Translations under genes and position numbers: made by a program
Assembly: GCA_963763955.1 (NCBI GenBank)
Contig: CAVXQP010000022.1
Coordinates: 170,000-233,999 of the forward strand
Length of the DNA: 64,000 nt
Source: DASUPK01 sp963763955
Lineage (GTDB): Bacteria; Actinomycetota; Thermoleophilia; Solirubrobacterales; 70-9
Direction of reading: 5' to 3'
Part shown: positions 43,011 to 51,616 of the stretch, in pieces
Layout of the letters: every line of letters begins with the position of its first letter
Numbering within the stretch: position 1 is the stretch's first letter
The notes under the pieces: generated by a model
What the model was told of the DNA's origin: nothing
What the model saw: the letters and a program-made list of their open reading frames with translations, nothing else
The model's database searches: none

Positions 43011-43196
43011 GTGGAGCTCGAGGAGCGCACGATCGAGCAATTGCCGGATCGCTGCCAGAACTGCGGCGCGCGGCTAACCGATGCCGAGAAGCAGACGGCA
43101 CTCACCGAGGGACCGCCGGGAGGCCGCGTGCTCTGCACCACCTGCGCGTCCGAGATGGTTCCGCTGGCGGAGGACGAGGAGGAGCTGGAGGGCTAG
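43011..43196 (+). CDS. Zinc-ribbon mini-protein
   Basis: 61 aa protein with two CxxC knuckles (RCQNCGA, residues 14-19, and LCTTCAS, about 41-46) and an acidic tail EDEEELEG. It probably binds one zinc. Function unknown. GTG start with no Shine-Dalgarno but a TAGACT hexamer 6 nt upstream. The reading frame is supported by the Cys spacing and codon bias. Confidence 0.7.
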   Translation: MELEERTIEQLPDRCQNCGARLTDAEKQTALTEGPPGGRVLCTTCASEMVPLAEDEEELEG

Positions 43197-43236
43197 CGCC
43201 GGCGCTTCGGCCGGAGCCTGCAGCCGACCCGGCCCA

Positions 43237-44022
43237 TCACACGCCTGGGGCGGCGGCCTCGGCCAGAGCGCTCATGTCCTCGAGGGTCGCGCTGGCCAGG
43301 GCCCTGACCACGACGGTGTCGAGCGCGCGGTAGCGGGAGAGCTCCTCCTGGGCGACGCCGGCGTTCTCGGCCGCGACTCCGACGGTTCCCTCCGGCGCGC
43401 CCTGCCGGTCGAAGTGGTTGCGGTAGCCCTGGTGCATGTCGCGGTAGAAGGACTCGTCCTTGGCGAGGCGCTCCTCCGCGTTGGCGCCCACCGCGGTGCG
43501 AACGTAGCCGAAGATGGGCGGGGGCTCCCGGCCCGCCTCCCTCGCGCCCTCCTCGACCCGCTCCCGGGTCTGGGCGGCGAACTCGGGCGTCATCCAGTTG
43601 AGGAAGATGCCGTCCCACTCGGCACCACCGAGCGCGGACATCTTCGGCCCCATCGCCGCGAGCACCAGCCGCACGCCGGGGAGCGCCTCGCGCAGGCCCG
43701 GAAGCGCCTCCCTCATCGTGGTCAGCGGCTTCTTCGTGAAGCCCGCCCCCAGACCCAGCCAGAGGCGGTCGCGGTCGATGCCGAGGCGCTCGATGTCCGA
43801 GGCGATCTCCTCGTCCGACTGGCGGTCGAGTGCGATGACGGCGACGCCGAGATCGATGCGGTTCGCTCCTTTCGCATACTCGGCGAGGGTCTCCAGGCCC
43901 ATGGCGCCGGGGTGGTCGTTCGACCACATCGAGCTGTAGCCGAGCTCCTGGCAGCGCGCCGCGAGGGGGCTCGCGATCTCAGGGTCGAGGCCGGCGGTGA
44001 CTCCGAAGCCTCGACTGCTCAC
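43237..44022 (-). CDS. LLM-class (F420-type) oxidoreductase
   Basis: 261 aa luciferase-like TIM-barrel protein (FGVTAGLDPEIASPLAARCQELGYSSMWSNDHPGA start; RLWLGLGAGFTKKPLTTM; AAMGPKMSALGGAEWDGIFLNWMTP). In actinobacteria most such proteins use cofactor F420. Substrate unknown. GTG 44022 overlaps the stop of the RNA methyltransferase (GTGA), so the two are co-translated. Confidence 0.85.
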   Translation of the reverse strand: MSSRGFGVTAGLDPEIASPLAARCQELGYSSMWSNDHPGAMGLETLAEYAKGANRIDLGVAVIALDRQSDEEIASDIERLGIDRDRLWLGLGAGFTKKPLTTMREALPGLREALPGVRLVLAAMGPKMSALGGAEWDGIFLNWMTPEFAAQTRERVEEGAREAGREPPPIFGYVRTAVGANAEERLAKDESFYRDMHQGYRNHFDRQGAPEGTVGVAAENAGVAQEELSRYRALDTVVVRALASATLEDMSALAEAAAPGV

Positions 44023-45359
44023 GCCTTCTCCAGCAGCGCCACACACTCGATGTGCGGCGTCTGGGGGAACATGTCGACGGGCTTCACGCGACGCAGCCTA
44101 TAGCCGGCCTCTGTGAGTTGGGCGGCGTTGGGGGCGAGGGTGGTCGGGTTGCACGAGACGTAGACGATGCGCGTGGCCTCGCACTCGATGAGGCGGCGCA
44201 CCACCTTCTTCGAGAGGCCGGCACGGGGCGGGTCCACGACCACCACGTCGGGGTTGCCGGCCTCCGCCAGCAGCGGCCGAATCTCCTTGCGCGCGTCTCC
44301 GGTCCGGAAGCGGGCGTTCTCGATTCCATTGAGGCGCGCATTCTCCTCCGCGTCCACGATCGCGTCGGGGACGATTTCGATGCCCCAGACCTCGCCTGCC
44401 TGTCTAGCCAGGCTCAGGCCCAGGGTGCCGATCCCGCAGAAGAGGTCGAAGACGCGCTCGGAGCCCGTCAGTCCGGCCATCTCCGCTGCGATCCCGTGGA
44501 GGCGCTCCGCCATCTCCGTGTTGGTCTGGAAGAAGGCCCGGTGGGAGATCCGGAAGCGCAGGCCGCAGAGCTCCTCCTCGAGGTACTCGGCGCCGAGCGC
44601 GCCGGTCGGGCCGTCGGTGCCGCTGCCGGGGCCCTCGACGATCGTGTGGAGGTCGACGGGCGGTCGCGGGATCTCGGCCGGTGAGGTGACGAGGCGGCTC
44701 TGCAGCTGGCGGGTGCGGCGTCCCTCGCGGATCACGAGGTTCCTAAGGACTCCATCCCGGCTGCGCTTGTCGTAGGCGGGAAGGCCGGCGGAGCGGGCCC
44801 AGTCCCGGAGCTCGTTGCGGCGAGTGTTGTTGCGCTCCGAAGCGAGCTGGCAGTCCTCGGCGTCGACGATCAGGTCCCAGCGGCCGCGGGCGTGGAAGCC
44901 GAGGACGAGCTCGCCCTCGCGCTCGCCGAAGGAGTACTCCAGCTTGTTGCGGTAGCGCCACTGCTCGATTGCCGGCTCGATGGGCTCCAGGTCAAAGCCC
45001 TCGAGCCCACCGAGGCGGACGAGCGCGTCCTTTACCTGGGACTGCTTCTGGTGGAGCTGCTCCTCGTAGGCGAGGGCCTGCCAGGGGGCGCCGGGGCAGG
45101 GCTCGCCGCCGTGGTCGCAGCGCGACGCGACCCGATCGGGGGAGGGGCGCACGACTTCCCTCGTCGAGGCCTCGGCGTAGGCGCGCTTGGCCCGGGTGAC
45201 CTCGGCGGTGACCCGGTCGCCGGGCAGAGCTCCGGCGACGAAGACGACGTAGCCGTTCCGGCGGGCCACGCCCTTGCCGCCGTAGGCCAGCGACTCGACG
45301 TCGAGGGTGAGCAGCTCCCCGCGGGCGGGGCGCTCCTGCGTTGCGGTCTCACCGGGCAT
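44019..45359 (-). CDS. TrmA/RlmC/RlmD-family RNA (uracil-5-)-methyltransferase
   Basis: 446 aa. N-terminal TRAM domain (about residues 12-70), Fe-S region, then the SAM domain with FQTNTEMAERLHGIAAE, DLFCGIGTLGLSLA, DPPRAGLSKKVVRRL and catalytic Cys in VYVSCNPTTLA. The Fe-S loop reads CDHGGEPCPGAPW, with Ala where the third cysteine usually sits, so the cluster may be missing or rewired. It methylates uridine in tRNA or 23S rRNA by family. Start ATG 45359 (MPGETATQERP). Confidence 0.9.
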   Translation of the reverse strand: MPGETATQERPARGELLTLDVESLAYGGKGVARRNGYVVFVAGALPGDRVTAEVTRAKRAYAEASTREVVRPSPDRVASRCDHGGEPCPGAPWQALAYEEQLHQKQSQVKDALVRLGGLEGFDLEPIEPAIEQWRYRNKLEYSFGEREGELVLGFHARGRWDLIVDAEDCQLASERNNTRRNELRDWARSAGLPAYDKRSRDGVLRNLVIREGRRTRQLQSRLVTSPAEIPRPPVDLHTIVEGPGSGTDGPTGALGAEYLEEELCGLRFRISHRAFFQTNTEMAERLHGIAAEMAGLTGSERVFDLFCGIGTLGLSLARQAGEVWGIEIVPDAIVDAEENARLNGIENARFRTGDARKEIRPLLAEAGNPDVVVVDPPRAGLSKKVVRRLIECEATRIVYVSCNPTTLAPNAAQLTEAGYRLRRVKPVDMFPQTPHIECVALLEKA

Positions 45360-45382
45360 CCGGCCTATCGTTGCAGCCGCGC

Positions 45383-46900
45383 GTGGCCTGGGATCTAGAC
45401 GAATACCGGCGGGAGGCGGAGGTCTTCCTCGAGGAGATCGACCGCGAGTACTACCTGCAGGGAGCCGGCCACAAGCCCGATCTGGCCGTGGAACCGATCT
45501 ACGAGAGGCACGGTGGCCTCTTCGAGCGCGAGTCGGTCGACCGCGTCGGGGAGGCGCGCCGGAGATGCGAGGGCGCCCGGCAGCCCGGCCCATTCGGTGA
45601 CGATGCGGAGGAGGCGCGGCTCCGCTACCTGCACCAGTTCGCCCTCGATGGTCACCTCGGGGCAATCACCCGCGACCTGGAGGCCAGGACGGCCGATCTC
45701 GAGGCATCGCTCGAGGTCGAGGTGGGCGGCGAGGCGATCCCGTACCGGATGGCGCCGGTGGTCCAGGCGAACGAGCCGGACTCCGAACGCCGGGCCGAGA
45801 TCGAGGCGGCGCGCAACGCGGTCCTCGCGGAGCGGCTCAATCCGTTGCATCTGGAGGAGCTCGAGAGGTCCCACGCCGCCTGCACGGCGCTCGGCTGGCC
45901 TTCGTACCTCGACGCCTACTCGGACGTTCGCGCGCTCGATCTCAGGGCTCTGGCCCGGCGGGTCGATGACTTCGTGGCGACGACGGAGGCCGGCTACCCC
46001 CGCACCGTCGATCCGGAGCTGGCGCGAACGGTCGGGAGACGGCTGGGCGAGCTGCGGCGATCGGACCTCGCCCGTTTCTTTCGTGCCTCCCACCTGGACT
46101 CGCTCTTCCCGGCCGAAGCGATGGTCCCGGCCCTCCGCGACACGCTGGCCGGACTGGGGATCGACCTGTACGCGCAGTCGAACGTCACGCTGGACACGGA
46201 GGCGCGGCCGACGAAGAGCCCGCGCGCGTTCTGCTCGACCCCGCGGGTTCCCGAGGAGGTCTACCTCGTTCTGCCGCCGATCGGTGGCCGGGAGGACTAC
46301 GCGGCGCTCTTCCACGAGGCCGGTCACGCGGAGCACTACGGGTGCACGGACGCGGAGCTCGCCTTCGAGTTCCGCCATCTCGGCGACAACGGTGTCACCG
46401 AGTCGTTCGCCTTCCTGCTGGAGGGGCTGACTGCGAACGGAGAATGGCTCGCCCGCTTCCTCGGGGTCGATGAGGCGGAGGCGGCGATCGAGCATGCTCG
46501 GGCGGCCAGGCTGGTGATGCTGCGCCGCTACTCGGCGAAGATCGCATACGAGGTCGAGCTGCACGCGCCGGGAGCGGACCTGAGCGCGATGCCGGAGCGC
46601 TACTCGGCCTTGCTCGGCGAGCGGATCGGGGTGCCGTGGCCGCGCGAGACCTGGCTCTCGGACGTCGATTCGAGCTTCTACGTCGCCTGCTACCTGCGCG
46701 CCTGGGCCCTGGAGCTGGACTGGCGTGCCGCGCTGAGGGAGCGCTTCGGGGAGGCGTGGTTCGAGGATCGCGAGGCGGGGGAATGGCTGCGCGGGCTCTG
46801 GTCGCAGGGCCAGCGCCTCGTGGCGGAGGCGCTGCTCGCCGAGGCGACGGGCGGGTCGCTGGATTTCGATCGCCTCGCCTCGGAGCTGGTCGACGTATAG
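45383..46900 (+). CDS. M3/M32-like zinc metallopeptidase
   Basis: 505 aa mainly helical protein with a gluzincin site HEAGH in ALFHEAGHAEHYG (about residues 311-323) and a downstream Glu helix ESFAFLLEGL. No export signal, so a cytoplasmic oligopeptidase or carboxypeptidase-like enzyme is expected. Exact family unproven. GTG 45383 gives VAWDLDEYRREAEVFLEE; upstream in-frame sequence overlaps the divergent methyltransferase start. Confidence 0.75.
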   Translation: MAWDLDEYRREAEVFLEEIDREYYLQGAGHKPDLAVEPIYERHGGLFERESVDRVGEARRRCEGARQPGPFGDDAEEARLRYLHQFALDGHLGAITRDLEARTADLEASLEVEVGGEAIPYRMAPVVQANEPDSERRAEIEAARNAVLAERLNPLHLEELERSHAACTALGWPSYLDAYSDVRALDLRALARRVDDFVATTEAGYPRTVDPELARTVGRRLGELRRSDLARFFRASHLDSLFPAEAMVPALRDTLAGLGIDLYAQSNVTLDTEARPTKSPRAFCSTPRVPEEVYLVLPPIGGREDYAALFHEAGHAEHYGCTDAELAFEFRHLGDNGVTESFAFLLEGLTANGEWLARFLGVDEAEAAIEHARAARLVMLRRYSAKIAYEVELHAPGADLSAMPERYSALLGERIGVPWPRETWLSDVDSSFYVACYLRAWALELDWRAALRERFGEAWFEDREAGEWLRGLWSQGQRLVAEALLAEATGGSLDFDRLASELVDV

Positions 46901-46921
46901 GCTTGCACGGAACCCACCTAT

Positions 46922-46952
46922 GACGGGTCGCGCCTGAGGCGCGCCCTCGCAT
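46922..46952 (+). repeat. Dispersed bulged palindrome, intergenic copy
   Basis: GACGGGTCGCGCC, loop TGA, then GGCGCGCCC followed by TCGCAT. Nine-bp stem with one bulged T. It lies between the metallopeptidase stop and the helical protein start. Confidence 0.75.
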
Positions 46953-46974
46953 AAACCCGAGCAGGAGGTCCAAG

Positions 46975-47289
46975 GTGGAATCAAGCGAAAGTAGTGGCGT
47001 CAGGGACCAGGTGCAGAAGGCGATCGACGACCTGCGCGCGGCCGGCGAGAAGGCGACCGGTGACGTGCGCTCGAGGATCGACGACGCCATCGCGCAACTG
47101 CGTGACGTCTCCGGCGACGCCACCGGGAAGGCCCAAGACCAGATTTCCGGCTGGCGAGACACCCTCGATAAGGCGACCGAGGACGTGCGCAAGGAGCTCG
47201 GCAAGCTCGCGGTCCGGGCGCAGACCTCGACGGAGTCGGTCGATGAGATCGGCAAGGAACTCGACGAGCGCCGCAACGCTCTGAAGTAG
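46975..47289 (+). CDS. Amphipathic helical protein (apolipoprotein/phasin-like)
   Basis: 104 aa, almost entirely helical with a repeating pattern of about 11 residues (VQKAIDDLRAAGEKATGDV; DAIAQLRDVSGDATGKAQ; DTLDKATEDVRKELGK), no cysteine and no membrane segment. Such proteins coat lipid or polymer surfaces or act as stress proteins. GTG 46975 with AGGAGG at 46963-46968. Convergent with another helical protein 9 nt away. Confidence 0.7.
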   Translation: MESSESSGVRDQVQKAIDDLRAAGEKATGDVRSRIDDAIAQLRDVSGDATGKAQDQISGWRDTLDKATEDVRKELGKLAVRAQTSTESVDEIGKELDERRNALK

Positions 47290-47298
47290 TAGCCGGCG

Positions 47299-47838
47299 CT
47301 AGCCCTGGAGCTTGCGATCGATCGCGCGGAGCACGCCCTTGCGGGCCTTGTTCTTGCGCTCGTAGTCGCGAACCTTGCGGAGCTGCTTCGGGCTGAGGTC
47401 TTGGAGCCGTCGGTTGATCTGGCGGACCGAGAGCTGGTCGTAGGCGCTGATCGGGAAGCCTGGGACCCCGGCCGCGCGACGCACCCGGTCGGCGCCGGCG
47501 AGTGGCTTGTCGACCGCGGCGACGGTCCGCTTGCGCGCCTGCTTCGCGCGCCCTGAGACCTCACGGCGGGCTCGGTCTGGCGCCTCGCGGACCTGCGAGA
47601 GGACGCGCTCGAGCTGGGCGAGCAGGTCCTCGGCCTGCTCGCGGCCCCGCGTCGCCAGGCGCCCGACCATCTCCTCGGCGTCGCCGCGGGTCATGCGGCC
47701 GCGCTTCACCGCGTCGTCTACGACCTCCTGCAGGCGCTCGCGGGGGATCGTGATGCTCTTCTCGAGCGCCTTGCGGAACGCCTGCACGCTCTGCTCGGCG
47801 CGGGTGTTCTCTTCGGTCTCGGTGGGAGAGCGTGCCAT
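47299..47838 (-). CDS. Helical protein with C-terminal YDQLSVRQINRRL domain
   Basis: 179 aa basic protein. Residues 15-110 are a heptad-rich, phasin-like coiled coil (EQVLSQVREAP region, RARREVSGRAKQARKR). The last 50 residues (ISAYDQLSVRQINRRLQDLSPKQLRKVRDYERKNKARKGVL) form a small helical module frequent in actinobacterial helical proteins. It may bind DNA or granules; this is inference. ATG 47838. Confidence 0.7.
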   Translation of the reverse strand: MARSPTETEENTRAEQSVQAFRKALEKSITIPRERLQEVVDDAVKRGRMTRGDAEEMVGRLATRGREQAEDLLAQLERVLSQVREAPDRARREVSGRAKQARKRTVAAVDKPLAGADRVRRAAGVPGFPISAYDQLSVRQINRRLQDLSPKQLRKVRDYERKNKARKGVLRAIDRKLQG

Positions 47839-47846
47839 CGTCCGCA

Positions 47847-48665
47847 CTATCCCACAGTTGCGAACTTTCCAGCCACGGGGTTGTGGTCCGCCAGACGGAT
47901 CTTTAGGCCCGTGTCGGGGTCGACCACGTCGCGCGCCTCGGGCGGCCAGGCGGCTGGATGCTCGATCACCTTGAGGCCGCGCACGAGCAGGTGGCTGAGC
48001 CGGTCCGGGGCTGTGCGGGGAGCGAGGCCGAAGCGCTCCTCGAGCTGGTCGAAGACCCCGCTCGCCTTGGGCCTGACGTTGAAGTCGCCGCCGAAGATCA
48101 GCGGCGCTGAGCCGGCGAATTCGGTCGCCTGCCGGGCGGCGTCCAAGAGCTCCCGCTCCGCCGAAGAGGGCTTGGTGCTGACGTGGAGGTTGGCGACGCA
48201 CGGCCCCGATGCGAGCCGGGTGAGGGCCATGACACGGAGCTCGGGCCTCCGGGTGAGAACGACCCGCCGGCGTTCGGCGATTCCTCCTGCGGCGCGGCGG
48301 ACCAGAGTCGTGTTCGAGCCGCCCTCCCAGGCGCCGAGCAGATCCGGTCGCCAGCGGCCGATGATCGAGGTGAGGGGCTGCAGCCAATTGCGCCCGCTGA
48401 GGGCGCGATGCGCCTCGGCATCACAGGCACTGGCCAGCTTCGCTTTCCAGCTCGGTGGGAACTCCTGGAAGAGGGCCACGTCCCAGTCCGTGGCGGAGAT
48501 CAATGAGGAAAACTCGCCGAAGAGGTCCCAGTTCACCTGCTCGTAGGCCTTGCCGCGCCGGGGGCCGCGCCGGAAGTTGCCCTTGTGGGCGCGCACCTGC
48601 AGCTCCGGCTCGGGTGGCCAGTCCCTGCCGTGGAACAAGTTCCATGTCATTCCGGTCAGTTGCAC
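47847..48665 (-). CDS. Endonuclease/exonuclease/phosphatase-family protein (cytoplasmic)
   Basis: 272 aa EEP-fold protein without a signal peptide: TWNLFHGRD (strand 1 Asn), DVALFQEFPPSW (Glu), VANLHVSTKPS, LIFGGDFNVRPKA (Asp/Asn) and C-terminal LADHNPVAG (Asp-His). The active site is complete. Unlike the EEP protein at 31587 it is not exported. Start GTG 48665 or ATG 48650. Divergent from argF with only 21 nt between. Confidence 0.78.
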   Translation of the reverse strand: MQLTGMTWNLFHGRDWPPEPELQVRAHKGNFRRGPRRGKAYEQVNWDLFGEFSSLISATDWDVALFQEFPPSWKAKLASACDAEAHRALSGRNWLQPLTSIIGRWRPDLLGAWEGGSNTTLVRRAAGGIAERRRVVLTRRPELRVMALTRLASGPCVANLHVSTKPSSAERELLDAARQATEFAGSAPLIFGGDFNVRPKASGVFDQLEERFGLAPRTAPDRLSHLLVRGLKVIEHPAAWPPEARDVVDPDTGLKIRLADHNPVAGKFATVG

Positions 48666-48686
48666 GGCCCTAGTATCGGCGGCTCG

Positions 48687-49598
48687 ATGAATTCGCCGGC
48701 CGCACATCTTCCAGCCAACCACTTCCTGACGGGCGAGGAGCTCGACCGCGCCGAGCTGCTGTCGCTGCTCGATCGCGCCGAGGAGCTCAAGCAGGGCCGT
48801 GATCGCGGCGAGGGCGCCGACGCCCTGGCGGGGCGTTCGGTCGGGTTGGTCTTCGAGAAGCCCTCGACCCGGACGCGCGTCTCGTTCGAGGTCGGGGTCG
48901 CCGAGCTGGGGGCGACGCCGCTGGTACTGCGGGGGGATGAAATGCAGCTGACGCGCGGCGAGTCGATCGGCGACACCGGCCGGATCCTCTCCAGGTACCT
49001 GCACGGCATCGTGATCCGCTCCGGATCCGACCAGCGGGTCCGAGAGCTGGCCGACGGATCGAGCGTCCCGGTGATCAACGGCCTCACGCCGCAACACCAT
49101 CCATGCCAGGCGCTGGCCGATTTGCTGACGCTGAAGGAGCGCTTCGGCGACCTCGACGGCCTGCGGCTCGCCTACGTCGGGGACGGCAACAACGTCGCTC
49201 GCTCGCTCGCGATCCTCGGCGGGATCGCCGGCGTCGAGGTGGTGGTCGCGAGCCCCTCCGGCTACGGACTGAACGAGGGCCTGGCGGAGCTGACCGACGA
49301 TCCCAAGGCCGCCGCTGCCGACGCCGATGCGATCTACACGGACGTCTGGGTGAGCATGGGGGACGAGGCGGAGGCGGACCGGCGACGCGCCGACCTCGGG
49401 GCGTATCAGGTCAACGACGAGCTGTTGGCCGTTGCCTCCGAACGGGCCGTGGCGCTCCATTGCCTGCCGGCGCACCCCGATGAGGAGATCACCTCCGACG
49501 TCCTCTACGGCGAGCGCTCGGCCGTCTGGGACCAGGCGGAGAACCGGCTGCACGCGCAGAAGGCGCTCCTCGAACGGCTCCTCTCACCCGCCTCCTAA
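48687..49598 (+). CDS. argF: Ornithine carbamoyltransferase
   Basis: 303 aa. Carbamoyl-phosphate site KPSTRTRVSFEVG (about 60-72), HPCQALADLLT (about 138), ornithine site VWVSMGDEAEA and HCLPAHPDEEI (Cys about 269). Forms citrulline for arginine synthesis. No other arg gene is adjacent. ATG 48687 lies 10 nt after a TAGTAT hexamer. tRNA-Glu begins 12 nt after the stop. Confidence 0.95.
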   Translation: MNSPAAHLPANHFLTGEELDRAELLSLLDRAEELKQGRDRGEGADALAGRSVGLVFEKPSTRTRVSFEVGVAELGATPLVLRGDEMQLTRGESIGDTGRILSRYLHGIVIRSGSDQRVRELADGSSVPVINGLTPQHHPCQALADLLTLKERFGDLDGLRLAYVGDGNNVARSLAILGGIAGVEVVVASPSGYGLNEGLAELTDDPKAAAADADAIYTDVWVSMGDEAEADRRRADLGAYQVNDELLAVASERAVALHCLPAHPDEEITSDVLYGERSAVWDQAENRLHAQKALLERLLSPAS

Positions 49599-49610
49599 GA
49601 TCAGCTACGC

Positions 49611-49682
49611 GGCCCCGTGGTGTAACGGTTAGCACGCGAGGTTTTCAACCTCGTAGCGCGGGTTCGACTCCCGCCGGGGCTA
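49611..49682 (+). tRNA. tRNA-Glu (anticodon TTC)
   Basis: 72-nt cloverleaf: acceptor GGCCCCG/CGGGGCT, anticodon stem CGAGG/CCTCG with loop TTTTCAA (anticodon TTC), T-arm GCGGG-TTCGACT-CCCGC, discriminator A. No encoded CCA. Confidence 0.96.
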
Positions 49683-49711
49683 TTTAGAGCGCTCGATTAG
49701 CCTCCCGTCAG

Positions 49712-50467
49712 ATGCTCCCCACGATCCACCTCGGACCGGTCACGCTGCAGACCTTTGGCATCTGCTTCGCCGTCGCGTTCATCTCCGCGGGGGCGCTGGT
49801 CTGGAAGAGGTTCGGCGAAATCGGCAAGCCGGTCGACTGGGCCTACGAGATGGGCTTCGCCGCGCTGGTCGGCGGACTGGTTGGCTCCCGCCTCGACTTC
49901 ATCATCGAGAACTACAGCGACGTCAAGCACGATCTGCTCGGGAACCTCTTCAGCGGCTCCGGGCTGGTCTGGTACGGCGGAGTGATCGGCGGCGCCATCG
50001 GCGTTTTCCTCTGGGCCTGGTGGCGTGGCTTTCTCACGCTGGCCCTCCTCGATGTCGCCGCCCCCGCGCTCGCCCTCGGCTACGCGATCGGTCGCTGCGG
50101 CTGCCAGCTCTCCGGCGACGGCGACTACGGCAAGGCCTGGAACGGCCCCTGGGCGATGGCGTATCCGGACGGCACCAAGCCGACCGATCAGACCGTTCAT
50201 CCCACCCCTGTCTACGAGACCTTGGCCATGGGGCTGGTCGCCCTGGTGCTCTGGAGGCTCCGTGACCGTTTCACGAACGGCACCCTCTTCGCCCTCTACC
50301 TGCTGCTTGCCGGCACCGAGCGCTTCCTGGTCGAGTTCATCCGGCGCAACAACGACGTCGCCATCGGCCTCACCCAGGCCCAGCTGATCAGCCTGGCGAT
50401 GATGATCGCCGGCGGCCTCTGGCTCCTGCTCGCCTTCCGGCGGGAGCCGCGGCCGGCTCCGGCCTGA
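49712..50467 (+). CDS. lgt: Prolipoprotein diacylglyceryl transferase
   Basis: 251 aa, about seven membrane segments. Transfers diacylglycerol to the lipobox Cys of prolipoproteins. Signature region YAIGRCGCQLSGDGDYG (about 125-141), HPTPVYE and the Arg in FLVEFIRRN. It begins 29 nt after tRNA-Glu. The product is expected to lipidate exported binding proteins. Confidence 0.93.
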   Translation: MLPTIHLGPVTLQTFGICFAVAFISAGALVWKRFGEIGKPVDWAYEMGFAALVGGLVGSRLDFIIENYSDVKHDLLGNLFSGSGLVWYGGVIGGAIGVFLWAWWRGFLTLALLDVAAPALALGYAIGRCGCQLSGDGDYGKAWNGPWAMAYPDGTKPTDQTVHPTPVYETLAMGLVALVLWRLRDRFTNGTLFALYLLLAGTERFLVEFIRRNNDVAIGLTQAQLISLAMMIAGGLWLLLAFRREPRPAPA

Positions 50468-50485
50468 GCGTCACAGCGCCTTTCA

Positions 50486-51238
50486 CTAGACCGAACGGAG
50501 CAGGCCGCCGTCGAGCGGGATCACCGCCCCCGTGAGATAGGCGGCCCGCTCCGAGCACAGGAACGCCACCAGGTCGCCGTACTCGTCGGGTCGGCCGAGT
50601 CGCTTCGCCGGGACTCGCTGCCGGGCGCCCTCCTCCGCACCCTCCAGCGATCCTTGGGCGTCGGCGAGCCTCTCCGTGGCGAACATCCCGGTCGCGACCG
50701 TGTTGACGGTGATGCCGTCGCCGGCCACCTCGTCCGCGAGGGTCTCGAGCAGGCCGAGCGCCGCCAGCCGGTTGGCGTTTGAGAGCGTCAGCCCGGGAAT
50801 CGGCTCGCGAATCGAGGTCGAGGAGACGTTCACGATCCGGCCCCAGCCCCGCTCCCGCATTCCGGGCACAACCGCCTCCGCCAGCACGCGCGGCGCGAGC
50901 ACCAGCGAGCGAAAGGCCTCCTCCCACCCCTCCAGCGAGTTGTCCAGCGCCCCACCCGGCGGCGGCCCGCCGGTGTTGAGGACGAGGATCTCGGTGGGAC
51001 CGAGCGCCTCGGCCACCTCTCGGGGCAGCCCCCGAACCCTGTCCAGATCGCCCGTGTCCGCCGCGAAGATCCGTACCTCTCCGTCGATCTGCTCCGCGGC
51101 GTCCCGAAGCGAATCCTCCGACCGGCTCGAGATCGCAACGCGCGCGCCTTCCCGCGCCAGCGCCTCGGCGATGCCGCGCCCGATGCCCTTGCTGGCCGCC
51201 ACCACGAGGGCGGTCCGCCCCTCGATCCCTAAGTCCAC
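50486..51238 (-). CDS. SDR-family oxidoreductase with atypical active site
   Basis: 250 aa Rossmann-fold short-chain dehydrogenase. The cofactor loop reads VAASKGIGRGIA and the NAG-type motif LNTGGPPPGG. The catalytic Ser (SS at 139-140) remains, but the Tyr and Lys of the YxxxK pair are Ser153 and Arg157 (LSNANRLAALG). A subset of SDRs has this NxxR form; activity may differ. GTG 51238; its first 10 nt overlap the upstream gene. Confidence 0.82.
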   Translation of the reverse strand: MDLGIEGRTALVVAASKGIGRGIAEALAREGARVAISSRSEDSLRDAAEQIDGEVRIFAADTGDLDRVRGLPREVAEALGPTEILVLNTGGPPPGGALDNSLEGWEEAFRSLVLAPRVLAEAVVPGMRERGWGRIVNVSSTSIREPIPGLTLSNANRLAALGLLETLADEVAGDGITVNTVATGMFATERLADAQGSLEGAEEGARQRVPAKRLGRPDEYGDLVAFLCSERAAYLTGAVIPLDGGLLRSV

Positions 51239-51573
51239 ACCACTCCCCCCGGCCGTCTCGCCAGCCAGGCGCACCAGGCCGCGAAAGCCACCACCGCGAT
51301 CGCCACCCCCAGCCAGTGGACACCGGCCACGACTGCGATCGCACTCGGGATCCCTGCAAGCACCGCGCCGAGCAGCACCCCGGAGACGTTCAGGTGAAGC
51401 GCCCACGCCGTCAGCGCCGCGCAGACCAGCCAGGCGACCGGACCGGTGATCCAGCCCCAGTCGTCGAAGAAGGAATGGGGAAGGGTCACGGCCAGGATCA
51501 GGGAGAGAGCTGCAACGGCCACCACCTGCGCGGCGGCTGCCCTCCAGAGGATCGAGCGGTCCATCCCCGCCAT
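51229..51573 (-). CDS. Small integral membrane protein, unknown
   Basis: 114 aa with about four hydrophobic segments and a central LPHSFFDDWGWITGPVAWLVC stretch. No recognised family or motif. Overlaps the SDR start by 10 nt, so the two are probably one transcript. Start ATG 51573 or the internal Met4. Confidence 0.6.
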   Translation of the reverse strand: MAGMDRSILWRAAAAQVVAVAALSLILAVTLPHSFFDDWGWITGPVAWLVCAALTAWALHLNVSGVLLGAVLAGIPSAIAVVAGVHWLGVAIAVVAFAAWCAWLARRPGGVVWT

Positions 51574-51616
51574 TCTGGCAGCGCCGCTAGGTCCGGCGCC
51601 GGTGTCTGGCCGTCGT

